Shown: positions 1 to 7,541 of the stretch, piece after piece | Numbering within the stretch: position 1 is the stretch's first letter | Layout of the letters: every line of letters begins with the position of its first letter | NCBI GenBank assembly: GCA_937877655.1 | Contig: CALFJC010000135.1 | Coordinates: 1 to 18,453 of the forward strand | Direction: 5' to 3' | Origin: an uncultured Selenomonadales bacterium | GTDB lineage: Bacteria; Bacillota; Negativicutes; Selenomonadales; Selenomonadaceae | DNA: 18,453 bases | Position numbers and translations under genes: made by a program | The notes under the pieces: model-generated | Seen by the model: the letters and a program-made list of their open reading frames with translations, nothing else | Told to the model about the DNA's origin: nothing | Databases searched by the model: none

Positions 1-59
1 CGTCCATGTGCGCCCGTGTCTCTGCCACCCGCTGTAAGTTTTTTTTCATTATGAATTAC
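1..59 (-). repeat. Degenerate interspersed repeat, copy 1 (cut by window edge)
   Basis: This segment shares blocks in the same order with 145-211: CGTCCATG, then CACCCGC, then a T-run followed by CATTAYRAATTAC. The offset between copies is 144-148 bases, so they look like two diverged units of one repeat with a period near 145. Read on the minus strand, each unit contains TAATGAAAAAAA. The left part of this copy runs off the window. Confidence 0.5.
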
Positions 60-144
60 TTTTCCTTCGCCAAAAAGAAAAATTACAAAAGGAAAAGGCG
101 TACGCCGATTGAGCATCCTGTTCAAACGCGGCGTGCCGGGGCAA

Positions 145-211
145 CGTCCATGCCGCCCCTTCAATTTTTCAATCACCCGCAACATTTTTTTCATTACAAA
201 TTACGAATTGC
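145..211 (-). repeat. Degenerate interspersed repeat, copy 2
   Basis: This is the second unit of the repeat seen at 1-59. Its right end, 192-211, matches 17 of 20 bases of the reverse complement of 3349-3368, so the core (minus-strand consensus CAATTNGTAATNYGTAATG) also occurs elsewhere in the window in the opposite orientation. It may be a short repeat family dispersed between genes; its function is unknown. Confidence 0.5.
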
Positions 212-285
212 TCTTCCTGCGCCCGGGTATCTTGGCTCTTCGATTGATTTTTAATCTTTTTCAAAACTAATCGGGAAAAAAAAGC

Positions 286-314
286 TTGTAAACGTCAACA
301 TTTTCTTTTAGAAT
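286..314 (+). promoter_or_regulatory. Sigma-70-type promoter candidate for the Tad genes
   Basis: A -35 candidate TTGTAA at 286-291 and a -10 candidate TAGAAT at 309-314 (5 of 6 consensus bases) are separated by exactly 17 bases in an A/T-rich setting. Transcription would start near 321 and leave a leader of about 94 bases before the TadE-like gene. The assignment rests on motif and spacing only. Confidence 0.5.
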
Positions 315-414
315 AATATCAAATAATTGCTTCGGAAATTTTATTCTTGTACAGAAAAGAGGTGAAAGGCGCGACTTCCTCACAAAACAAGAGGTTTTCG
401 CCGCGTCAACAGTC

Positions 415-792
415 ATGAAAAGACAAAACGGTCAATCCGCCGTAGAATTCGCGCTTATGGCTCCGCTTGTTTTCCTGATGATTTTCGGCATGATTTACGG
501 CGGCATTATGTTCATGGATTATCTGAACTTCAACAATCACGCCCGCACAATCGCTCGCGAAATTTCGTTGGCTTCGCCATCCAACAGACCAGATCTTATG
601 AACAAATACAGCCACTATCGAGATGAATTCGCCGGCGTTTATAAAGTTTCGGTCAATGTTTCCTACGACAACGACGACGATCCAGACGATGTGATTGTAA
701 CAGTCGATTTCAGAAGAGGAAATTCTTTTCTCATGATGCCCGAAAAATTTTCCATAGTCTACAGGATGAAACTTGAAGAGAACAACACTTGA
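415..792 (+). CDS. tadE: TadE-like minor pseudopilin
   Basis: This 125-residue protein has the TadE-family N-terminus: Gly6 followed by QSAVEF, with Glu at +5 after the Gly, then a hydrophobic helix at about residues 11-33 and a segment ending in ARTIAREIS. In this family a prepilin peptidase cleaves after the Gly and the helix anchors a minor pilin-like subunit of the tight-adherence (Tad/Flp) pilus machine. The remaining 75 residues should be extracytoplasmic. The ATG has no good ribosome binding site. A short upstream frame (GTG 362 or TTG 347) ends in TGA at 416-418, overlapping the ATG, so translation may be coupled to it. The CpaF and TadC genes follow directly, which supports the call. 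Confidence 0.85.
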   Translation: MKRQNGQSAVEFALMAPLVFLMIFGMIYGGIMFMDYLNFNNHARTIAREISLASPSNRPDLMNKYSHYRDEFAGVYKVSVNVSYDNDDDPDDVIVTVDFRRGNSFLMMPEKFSIVYRMKLEENNT

Positions 793-843
793 ACTCAATC
801 GAAAAAATTTTTTTGAAAACCAGTCAAAGGAGTGAAATTTTTC

Positions 844-2346
844 ATGCCAAGACCGCTTTCATTGTTGGAAAGATTGGGCGGCATAACTCAAGAAAAACCG
901 AAGCCCGCCGCTGAACCGCAACGATTAACCAAAGTCGAAATAAAAACCGTGCAAGATGAAGCTTTGCAAAAACAAACCTACACGGACAAACAGGTAAAGC
1001 AGGAACGCGAAGCTCCGCTTGAGGCGTCGGCATTTGTCGGAAGACGCGCAGTCTCTTCGAGAAATGACGTAATGCAGGAATTGAAACTCGCCATTCACCG
1101 CCGAATTGTTGACGAGATGACGCCTGACGAACAGCAAACTTTGGTTCGCGGCGAAGAAGCTCGCGATCAGATAAAAAATATCATCAGCGTTTACACGGGG
1201 CGCGAATTGTCGGAGAATTCCTATACCTTGTCACGCGGCGAACGCCTTCAGTTGATTGACGACATAAGTAATGAATTGCTCGGCTTGGGTCCTTTGGAGC
1301 CGCTTTTGAAAAATGACACCATTACCGAAGTTATGGTTAACGGTCCGCATCAAATTTTTATCGAGCAAAAGGGCAAACTCAAACTTACTGAAGTTCGCTT
1401 TTACGACAGCACGCATTTAATGAATATCATTGAAAAAATTTTGACGCCGCTTGGACGTCGTGTCGATGAATCTTCGCCGTTGGTTGACGCCCGCCTTTCC
1501 GACGGTTCCCGCGTCAATATAATTATCCCGCCGCTGTCGCTTGTCGGTCCGACCGTCACGATAAGAAAATTTTCCAAAAAAGCTCTCTCGATAAATGATC
1601 TGATAAAATTCGGCACGCTGAGCAGAGATATGGCAACTTTCCTTGAGGCTTGCGTTCAAGCGCGGCTGAATATTTTGGTATCGGGCGGCACGGGTTCAGG
1701 CAAGACGACAACTTTAAATGTTCTTTCGTCTTTTATTCCCGAAACCGACAGAATTGTTACGATTGAAGACGCCGCCGAATTGCGCTTGCAACAGGAACAC
1801 GTTGTCTCGCTTGAAAGTCGTCCCGCCAATTTGGAAGGGCGCGGCGCGATAACAATTCGCGATCTTGTGAGAAATGCTTTGCGTATGCGTCCCGACAGAA
1901 TTATTGTCGGCGAGGTTCGTTCGGGCGAGGCTTTGGACATGCTCCAAGCAATGAATACAGGGCATGACGGCTCTTTGACAACCGCGCACGCCAATACTCC
2001 CCGCGACGTTTTGAGTCGTCTTGAAACAATGGTTTTGATGGCGGGCATGGAACTTCCCGTCCGCGCAGTCCGAACGCAAGTTTCTTCCGCGATTGATTTG
2101 ATTATTCAGCAGTCCAGAATTCGTGACGGCAGCAGAAAAATTACTTACATAACCGAAGTTCAGGGCATGGAAGGCGATACAATCATTTTGCAAGATTTAT
2201 TCCGCTACGTTCAAGATTATATCGATCAAAACGGAAAATCTGTCGGGCATTATGACGGCATGGGGCTTGCGCCGCAATTTATGGACAAATTCCAAATGAA
2301 CGGCATTGAGTTACCGCGTACATTTTTCACGGGAAATCGGGGGTGA
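844..2346 (+). CDS. cpaF: Tad pilus secretion ATPase CpaF/TadA
   Basis: This 500-residue protein is a GspE/PulE-type hexameric secretion ATPase that powers Tad pilus assembly at the inner membrane. About 130 N-terminal residues, probably mobile, precede the N-terminal domain (GLGPLEPLL, then EVMVNG). The RecA-like core follows, with Walker A GGTGSGKTT at about 281-289, an Asp-box region around TIEDAAEL, Walker B IIVGEVR at about 353-359 and the His-box TTAHANTP at about 379-386. All catalytic motifs look intact and the length is normal for CpaF. I prefer ATG 844 over GTG 832 because the AAGGAG at 826-831 abuts the GTG directly, although a 12-base spacing to 844 is long. A TadE-like gene precedes it and TadC follows 6 bases after its stop. 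Confidence 0.94.
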   Translation: MPRPLSLLERLGGITQEKPKPAAEPQRLTKVEIKTVQDEALQKQTYTDKQVKQEREAPLEASAFVGRRAVSSRNDVMQELKLAIHRRIVDEMTPDEQQTLVRGEEARDQIKNIISVYTGRELSENSYTLSRGERLQLIDDISNELLGLGPLEPLLKNDTITEVMVNGPHQIFIEQKGKLKLTEVRFYDSTHLMNIIEKILTPLGRRVDESSPLVDARLSDGSRVNIIIPPLSLVGPTVTIRKFSKKALSINDLIKFGTLSRDMATFLEACVQARLNILVSGGTGSGKTTTLNVLSSFIPETDRIVTIEDAAELRLQQEHVVSLESRPANLEGRGAITIRDLVRNALRMRPDRIIVGEVRSGEALDMLQAMNTGHDGSLTTAHANTPRDVLSRLETMVLMAGMELPVRAVRTQVSSAIDLIIQQSRIRDGSRKITYITEVQGMEGDTIILQDLFRYVQDYIDQNGKSVGHYDGMGLAPQFMDKFQMNGIELPRTFFTGNRG

Positions 2347-2352
2347 GTCTTA

Positions 2353-3345
2353 ATGATTTTGGCATTGGCGGCTGTCGGAGCACTTGTTTATTTCCTTTTC
2401 ATTTTTCTGCTCCTGCGCTTGAAACAATCTCCCGAAGCACAACTGCGCAAAAGACTCAACGAAATGATTGACCAAGCGGAAGAAACTCGCTTGAAAAATC
2501 CCAAGCAGAAAAAAAATGCTACACCGACGGCAGTGGGAGTGGCAGGCGGCATTCCGCAAGTCGAACAACAACGCGAACCTCTTTACAATCGAATAGTTCG
2601 CCCGGTTATTGTTTCGATTGAGGAGCGTCTGCAGAAACTCGCGCCGCAAGCAATTAAGGAACAGATTGAAGATAAAATTTTCCGCGCAGGCAAAACGGGT
2701 TCGTGGAGTGCCGCACGTCTTGCGACATGTTGGTTTTTGTCAATCGCAATATTGGCTGTTTTATCGCTTATATTTATTCAGCATCATCCGAATCTAAATC
2801 CTGCACAAAGACTTTTGGTTATCGGGCTCGGCGTATTTATGGGCGCGGGGTTGCCCTTCGCCGTACTCAATTCCAAAATTCGTCAGCGTCAAAAAAATAT
2901 TCGCAGGCAACTGCCCGAATTTATGGATATACTTTGTGTCAGCGTCCAAGCGGGCTTGTCTTTTGACGGCGCGGTTGCGAAAATGATCAAGCGCATGAAA
3001 GGACCGCTTATCGATGAATTTCAAAGAATGCAACATGACGTTGCGCTGGGCATGACACATCAATATGCTTTAACAAATTTAGCCAAGCGTTGCGATTTGG
3101 AAGAAATTTATTTGTTCACGACATCAATAATTCAAGCGGAAAAACTCGGTACAAGCATGACTCGAACATTAAAAACGCAAGCGGACAACATGCGCGACCG
3201 CCACAGGCAATGGGTAAAATCGGAGGCGTTGAAAGCTCCCGTCAAAATTCTTTTCCCGATGATTTTGTTTATCTTCCCGTCAATGTTTGTCGTCTTGCTT
3301 TTCCCGTCAATGTTTGCACTCATGCAAAATCTCGGCAACAAGTAA
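2353..3345 (+). CDS. tadC: Tad pilus inner-membrane platform protein (T2SSF; TadC/TadB type)
   Basis: This 330-residue polytopic membrane protein has hydrophobic helices at about 2-22, 124-144, 153-172 and 298-322. Between the third and fourth lies the type II secretion F domain (about 188-315), opening with RRQLPEFMDILCVSVQAGLS, a hallmark of the TadB/TadC family. The C terminus repeats FPSMF twice around the last helix. Such proteins form the platform that CpaF acts on. Tad systems usually have both TadB and TadC; only one is seen here, so the partner is either absent or encoded elsewhere. The GGGGGTGAG-like ribosome binding site overlaps the end of cpaF, indicating one transcript. The TadC over TadB assignment is tentative. 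Confidence 0.85.
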   Translation: MILALAAVGALVYFLFIFLLLRLKQSPEAQLRKRLNEMIDQAEETRLKNPKQKKNATPTAVGVAGGIPQVEQQREPLYNRIVRPVIVSIEERLQKLAPQAIKEQIEDKIFRAGKTGSWSAARLATCWFLSIAILAVLSLIFIQHHPNLNPAQRLLVIGLGVFMGAGLPFAVLNSKIRQRQKNIRRQLPEFMDILCVSVQAGLSFDGAVAKMIKRMKGPLIDEFQRMQHDVALGMTHQYALTNLAKRCDLEEIYLFTTSIIQAEKLGTSMTRTLKTQADNMRDRHRQWVKSEALKAPVKILFPMILFIFPSMFVVLLFPSMFALMQNLGNK

Positions 3346-3348
3346 AAG

Positions 3349-3373
3349 GCAATTAGTAATGCGTAATGAAAAC
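3349..3373 (+). repeat. Dispersed repeat core, third copy
   Basis: GCAATTAGTAATGCGTAATG followed by AAAA lies four bases after the tadC stop. Its first 20 bases match the minus strand of 192-211 at 17 of 20 positions, and more weakly that of 39-59. It separates the Tad genes from the GGDEF gene. Confidence 0.5.
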
Positions 3374-3375
3374 CG

Positions 3376-3404
3376 TTGCACATTAAAGATTGTCGTATCA
3401 TAAT
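3376..3404 (+). promoter_or_regulatory. Promoter candidate for the GGDEF gene
   Basis: TTGCAC at 3376-3381 and CATAAT at 3399-3404 (5 of 6 consensus bases at -10) are 17 bases apart. A start of transcription near 3411 would leave about 24 bases before ATG 3435. It would place the alternative TTG codon at 3390 upstream of the transcript, supporting 3435 as the start. Confidence 0.4.
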
Positions 3405-3434
3405 CCCTCGTCTCTGCGGGCGGCGGGAATTTCA

Positions 3435-5057
3435 ATGGATGAAATTATGGAATTTAACAAAGGCATAAGAGCCAAAATTTTTTTCTTTTTTATTGTCATG
3501 GGAGCAATCCCTTTCATTATTCTGGTTGTTGTCAGCGCGATAAACACCATTTCCGAGTTGGAAGATTTTGTCAAGCAAAACAGTTTGCTTAGGAATTCTA
3601 TCATTTCGGAGCATGTTTCGGCACTCATTGAAGTAAATCAACATGTCCTGCGCTCACTTGCATTGTCGCCGGAAATAATTAACTACGTTCAATCACCGAA
3701 TGAAGAACAAAAAGAACAAATTACAAAGCTTTTAAACGAAACAAATGACATTTTTAATGACACAAATCTTGTTGCATTGACGGGAGCCGACGGCTGGCAA
3801 ATTATCAGAACGGACGGCGCAACGCTTGTTAATCTGAATAAACGTCAGCATTTTCAGGAGGCAATGAAAGGCAGAAGTTATGTCTCGGACATTATCTCCA
3901 GCATGGCGACGGGCAGAATGGTTATCGTAATGGAAGTTCCGATATTGGATGCGTCGGGAAAACCTGTCGGCATGTTGCAGAGAAATTTTGATCTTGAAGC
4001 TCTGCAGGAATTTGTTCAAACCTTTGACGACGAAAAAGCTTGCGTTATCATAATGGATCGCTTGGGACGGGTTATCGCCAATTCAAATGACGTTGTCGGC
4101 ATCGGTGCCGAATATGCCATTGACAACAGCTACAAATTTATTCTCGACAGGATTTATAACAGCAGCGGCGTTCTCCGCCTTGACATTAACGACGTTAATT
4201 CTCTGGCGACTTACTCGCGAAATATCGATACCGGCTGGATGATCGTTACAATTCGTCCTTATCATTACATTTACGATCAGGCTTCCGAAAAGGCGATTAA
4301 GGCGATTGTTTTCGGAATGGTTATGCTGTTTATCGGAACGTTGGTCGCTTATTTGTTGACGATAAGAGTCACGAAACCGATTATCGAAATGACGAATGTT
4401 GTTGATGAAATTGTAAGCGGCAATACTTCCCTTGAAAAAATCGAAGTCAACAGCGACGATGAACTTGGACAAATGGCGGCGGCGTTCAATAAAATGAAAT
4501 CCGACAGGGACGCTTATCAGTTGGAGTCGGAGCTTGATAAACTCACGGAGCTTTTCAACAAAAAGACGATGGAAAATCTTTGCAAGATGAAACTCAAAAC
4601 TTTCAACGAAAATGAAACCTCGAATATTTTCATGGCTTTTTACATAATCGACTTGGATCATTTTAAGGAAGTCAACGATCTTTTGGGGCATCAATTCGGC
4701 GACAGAGTTTTGATGGAGTTTGCAAAAGGTTTGAAGAAAATTTTCCGTCCGAATGATTGTATCGGACGCTTCGGCGGAGATGAATTCGTTGTTATTGTTG
4801 ACAGCTTGCCGAGCATGGAGGTTGTGATTCGCAAGGCGGAGCAGATTAAACAAATTGCTTATAACTTGACGATTGACGGGCGGTCGCGTTTTGTTACGGC
4901 AAGTATCGGCATTTCGATTGCTCCGCACAACGGGCGCGATTATGACACTTTGTTTGCTTCGGCGGATAAGGCGGTTTATCATGTCAAGAATCACGGCAAG
5001 AACGGTTATTATTGTGAACTTTTTGAGCTTGAAAAAGAAAAAGAGGAGGACGATTAA
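3435..5057 (+). CDS. Membrane diguanylate cyclase: Cache sensor, HAMP, GGDEF
   Basis: This 540-residue protein makes the second messenger cyclic di-GMP from two GTP. A first membrane helix spans about 13-36. An extracellular dCache-like sensor follows (about 40-280), with the family-typical stretch from DGWQIIRTDG to TGRMVIVMEVPI. A second helix (about 289-311), a HAMP linker ending in DDELGQMAAAFNKM and the GGDEF domain (about 370-530) complete it. The active-site GGDEF at about 447-451 is intact. RPND five residues upstream is a complete inhibitory I-site (RxxD), so product inhibition is expected. I start at ATG 3435, with GCGGGAA upstream; an in-frame TTG at 3390 lacks a ribosome binding site. 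It lies between the Tad genes and the ZorAB-like operon with no overlap, so a link to pilus control is plausible but only positional. Confidence 0.93.
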   Translation: MDEIMEFNKGIRAKIFFFFIVMGAIPFIILVVVSAINTISELEDFVKQNSLLRNSIISEHVSALIEVNQHVLRSLALSPEIINYVQSPNEEQKEQITKLLNETNDIFNDTNLVALTGADGWQIIRTDGATLVNLNKRQHFQEAMKGRSYVSDIISSMATGRMVIVMEVPILDASGKPVGMLQRNFDLEALQEFVQTFDDEKACVIIMDRLGRVIANSNDVVGIGAEYAIDNSYKFILDRIYNSSGVLRLDINDVNSLATYSRNIDTGWMIVTIRPYHYIYDQASEKAIKAIVFGMVMLFIGTLVAYLLTIRVTKPIIEMTNVVDEIVSGNTSLEKIEVNSDDELGQMAAAFNKMKSDRDAYQLESELDKLTELFNKKTMENLCKMKLKTFNENETSNIFMAFYIIDLDHFKEVNDLLGHQFGDRVLMEFAKGLKKIFRPNDCIGRFGGDEFVVIVDSLPSMEVVIRKAEQIKQIAYNLTIDGRSRFVTASIGISIAPHNGRDYDTLFASADKAVYHVKNHGKNGYYCELFELEKEKEEDD

Positions 5058-5067
5058 AAATTCCTCC
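5045..5067. repeat. 6-base-pair inverted repeat at the end of the GGDEF gene
   Basis: GGAGGA at 5045-5050 pairs perfectly with TCCTCC at 5062-5067 across an 11-base loop that contains the stop codon. No T-run follows, so it is not a canonical intrinsic terminator; it may only slow or mask read-through. Confidence 0.3.
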
Positions 5068-5105
5068 GAATGCAATGCTTACTCCTTACTTGAAATTAAA
5101 TTCAT

Positions 5106-5152
5106 CTTGCATTCGCGGCAAGGAAATTGTGCAAGAATTCAGAGCTTGCAAG
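5106..5152. promoter_or_regulatory. Clustered CTTGC/GCAAG inverted repeats ahead of the ZorAB-like operon
   Basis: In the 141-base gap before the operon, CTTGC (5106-5110) can pair with GCAAG (5118-5122), GCAAG (5131-5135) can pair with CTTGC (5145-5149), and the last element is itself an 8-base palindrome, CTTGCAAG (5145-5152). The two hairpins could also exchange partners. This could be an operator or an alternative RNA fold. I found no convincing -35/-10 pair in this gap, so the operon promoter remains unlocated. Confidence 0.3.
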
Positions 5153-5198
5153 AGATGACATTTTGGGAAGAAAATAAAAAGTAGGGGTACTCTCGACA

Positions 5199-6905
5199 AT
5201 GAATGACATATTGCTAAAGACTGCAGAATTTTTTTTCATACCCGAGGCAATCCTTTCGAGTACATTTTTAATTGTATTCATTGGGATTTTTATTTTTGGC
5301 TTAAACCGCCGGCAAAAGTGTCGTGAATTCTTGAGGACTTTCGACAGTGAAGCCGAAGAAAATTTCAAGGCTGTGGCGACGAAGATGACGCCCGAAATGT
5401 TCATAAAGAAAAATTTGCGTAAAATTTCTGTGCTCGAAGATGTAATCGGGGAATTGCCTAATGTTTTTGTCAGCATCGGCATAATCGCCACATTTCTTGG
5501 GCTGGGCGTTGCCATTCAAGGTGCCGCAGAACTTTTGCAGACGGACAAGCTTGAGCTCGCCAAACTAACGGCGGTGCTCGGTGTCATCGCCTTTAAATTT
5601 CAGACTTCGGTTTGGGGCATTTGTTGTTCAATAATTTTTAGATCTGTGATTGTCGAACGATACATGGAATATCGCCGACAACTTGTTGACGAGCTGACTG
5701 ATCGGCTATACGTCTTGGAGCGTGAAAATGTTCGCACGTTGATTGAACGACAAAATGATTTGTTGGCATTTCAGCACAAAGAAAATCTCGCCGCAAATGT
5801 CGCGCAAAGCCGGGCTCTCTTAGAAAAGTTGACTACATTTGAATCGCAAATGCACCAAGACAATAATGCCGCCAATGAAAATTTGAGTTTCCTTGCAAAA
5901 AGCTTCACGGACTTTGTTGAGGTTGCCAAATCTTTCGCGCAGGAGGAGCGTGCTTTTGCGGAATCGGTAAGGGTTTTTGCGGAGCGCGTAAAAATTTTTC
6001 AGGAGGAATTTTCCTTGCTTGTTCAGGAAGAATTTTCCGACCTCAAGGCGATTAACGAAAATCTTGGACGCATTCACGCCGAGCATATCCAAAAAATTCA
6101 TGAAGAGCACGCCGCAAATATTTTTTACACTACGCAAGAACTCGATAAACTTCACGAAAAATTTTATCACGATGCGAAGCGTTTCACGCAGGAAAGTCGT
6201 CAAACTCTTGACGAATTGTTGGAAAAGACACTTGGTCAAGTTCACGAGGAATACATTCGCGAGGCGCACGAAATTTGCGGCGCGGTAAATGAAATTAAAT
6301 CTACACTCTTGACAATCCAAGATAATGTTACCGCTGTGAATCGGGAATTCACGTCCGAGCAAAAGCAATTCGCAATGTCTTGGCAGAGTGCCACAAATAA
6401 AATTTCTGCGACAATGGATGCCTTTTCAATATCCGCCGCAAAAGAATCCGAAAGGCTTGAAACGATGCTTAAAACTTTGGAGAGCGTCGCGAATAAAATG
6501 CAACGCGATTACGCCGACAAGCTCGACCGAATGAATACGCTGATGCAAAGTACAAGCGAAAATTTCCAAGTGACGCAGGAACATTGGGCTGAGTTGCGCG
6601 AAAATTTTTCCAAGCTGTTCAATAAATTCCTGTCGGAACAAAATTCGGCACACGTCGCACATCTTGACGAGCTGTCCGCGCAGTCGTCGACACTTCTTGA
6701 AGCAATTAAGTCAATGCAAGAAAATACGAGACAAGCAACTTTCATGAATCAATCAACAGCAGAAAAATCGCACGAAGAAATTATTGCTCTCAAGATTGCG
6801 CTTGAAAATTTGACAGCCCTATTGAACGAGGAGCGAGCCGAAATTCAAGCCAAGCCGGCATTTGTGCCAAACGGAAAAATTTCTGACAGGCGGAAGGAAA
6901 AATGA
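5199..6905 (+). CDS. zorA: ZorA-like MotA/TolQ/ExbB channel protein with long coiled-coil tail
   Basis: This 568-residue protein is predicted to be the ring-forming subunit of an ion-driven membrane motor of the Zorya type. Hydrophobic helices lie at about 14-35, 88-107 and 123-150. The second reads VSIGIIATFLGLG and the third contains AFKFQTSVWGI, matching the MotA/ZorA pattern of a Gly-rich GTFLG-like helix followed by AFxTSxxGI, with Thr and Ser that line the ion path in that family. Roughly 400 residues of cytoplasmic, heptad-rich coiled coil follow, including five successive heptads starting with Phe at 239-273. MotA itself has no such tail; ZorA does. The ATG has AGGGGT ten bases upstream. 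The gene overlaps the next by ATGA, as expected for a two-subunit channel. Confidence 0.8.
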   Translation: MNDILLKTAEFFFIPEAILSSTFLIVFIGIFIFGLNRRQKCREFLRTFDSEAEENFKAVATKMTPEMFIKKNLRKISVLEDVIGELPNVFVSIGIIATFLGLGVAIQGAAELLQTDKLELAKLTAVLGVIAFKFQTSVWGICCSIIFRSVIVERYMEYRRQLVDELTDRLYVLERENVRTLIERQNDLLAFQHKENLAANVAQSRALLEKLTTFESQMHQDNNAANENLSFLAKSFTDFVEVAKSFAQEERAFAESVRVFAERVKIFQEEFSLLVQEEFSDLKAINENLGRIHAEHIQKIHEEHAANIFYTTQELDKLHEKFYHDAKRFTQESRQTLDELLEKTLGQVHEEYIREAHEICGAVNEIKSTLLTIQDNVTAVNREFTSEQKQFAMSWQSATNKISATMDAFSISAAKESERLETMLKTLESVANKMQRDYADKLDRMNTLMQSTSENFQVTQEHWAELRENFSKLFNKFLSEQNSAHVAHLDELSAQSSTLLEAIKSMQENTRQATFMNQSTAEKSHEEIIALKIALENLTALLNEERAEIQAKPAFVPNGKISDRRKEK

Positions 6906-7495
6906 AGCGTAATAATCCTTGGATCTCCATTTCTGATTTACTCTCAAGTGTCGTCTTGATACTTTTGCTGATGTTCGTATTGGCGGCGATTTTGCCGCAA
7001 TATACGCAAGAAGCAGAGAAACGCGAAATGATGAATCGAATCAGTGCGGCGTTGCAGGAATATCAAGCCGGCGGACAAGTGCGCGTTCATTCGGATACGG
7101 GAATTTTGGAGTTCACATCGGTGACATTTTCTTCGGGCAGCGCGGAATTATCGTCAGCAACTTTGAAGGCGATAAAAGATTTTTCTGAGCCGTTGAAGGA
7201 TTACATGGTTGAGAATCCTAAAATGGAAGTTTTGATTGAAGGACACACTGATCCCGCACCCGTATCGTCTGTCAGAAACAAGGGCGGTTATTTCGATAAC
7301 AACGTTCAACTGTCGACTTTGCGTGCCGCTAATGTCCGCGATGCCCTGCTAAATAATATTGGTAAAGAGTACGCGAAAAGAATAGGTGTTGCGGGTTATG
7401 GCGAAACACGCTTAAAAAATAAAGACAACCCGCTTTCAGAAGAAAATCGCCGAATTGAAATCCGCATACTTTGGAAAGGACAAGACGACGATTAG
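6902..7495 (+). CDS. zorB: ZorB-like TM-OmpA (MotB family) channel subunit
   Basis: This 197-residue protein is the predicted peptidoglycan-anchored stator partner of the preceding gene product. A short cytoplasmic tip (MKRNNPW) leads into a single helix (about 13-32) with Asp12 at its start. This is the position of the ion-binding Asp in MotB and ZorB, whose signature is Trp-x4-Asp-Leu as seen here (W7, D12, L13). The OmpA/MotB-type domain at about 70-192 contains VTFSSGSAEL, the EGHTD motif (113-117), LSTLRA and NRRIEIR, all typical of peptidoglycan binding. The ATG overlaps the upstream stop, giving translational coupling. Absence of flagellar or chemotaxis genes and the long-tailed partner favour ZorB over MotB. 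Confidence 0.85.
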   Translation: MKRNNPWISISDLLSSVVLILLLMFVLAAILPQYTQEAEKREMMNRISAALQEYQAGGQVRVHSDTGILEFTSVTFSSGSAELSSATLKAIKDFSEPLKDYMVENPKMEVLIEGHTDPAPVSSVRNKGGYFDNNVQLSTLRAANVRDALLNNIGKEYAKRIGVAGYGETRLKNKDNPLSEENRRIEIRILWKGQDDD

Positions 7496-7541
7496 GAATC
7501 ATTGGTTTGCCGGCTTGTTGTTGTGTAAAGGAGGTTTGAGC

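Larger units (their letters stand above)
1..414. other. Gene-poor left flank, 414 bases
   Basis: I see no convincing gene here. An 82-codon plus-strand frame at 6-254 has an unprotein-like composition (runs of Phe, Lys and Arg) and no ribosome binding site. A minus-strand frame is open from an ATG at 194 to the left edge, but it also lacks a ribosome binding site and lies entirely inside repeat sequence. The stretch contains two degenerate repeat copies (1-59 and 145-211), a perfect 10-base palindrome at 97-106 (GGCGTACGCC) and a weak GGGGC/GCCCC hairpin (138-142 with 155-159). A promoter candidate lies at 286-314, and an untranslated leader of about 90 bases leads to the pseudopilin gene at 415. 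Confidence 0.6.

Noticed and set aside
1..194. Minus-strand frame open from ATG 194 to the left edge (starts MKKMLRVIEKLKGRHG)
   Set aside because: It lies wholly in repeat sequence and has no ribosome binding site at a working distance. Its openness is probably a property of the repeat.
6..254. Plus-strand open frame of 82 codons
   Set aside because: It has no ribosome binding site and an unprotein-like composition, and it overlaps the repeat copies.
832..843. GTG start for cpaF
   Set aside because: The AAGGAG directly abuts the GTG, leaving no spacing. ATG 844 is more plausible.
3390..3434. TTG start 15 codons upstream for the GGDEF gene
   Set aside because: It has no ribosome binding site, and the promoter candidate would start the transcript downstream of it.
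5045..5067. Intrinsic terminator after the GGDEF gene
   Set aside because: The stem is only 6 pairs with an 11-base loop, and no T-run follows.
4083..5075. 330-codon minus-strand frame
   Set aside because: It is antisense to the GGDEF gene, whose motifs are unmistakable. The frame follows from codon bias on the coding strand.
5199..7495. Flagellar MotA/MotB stator
   Set aside because: The first protein has a coiled-coil tail of about 400 residues absent from MotA, and no flagellar or chemotaxis genes are nearby.
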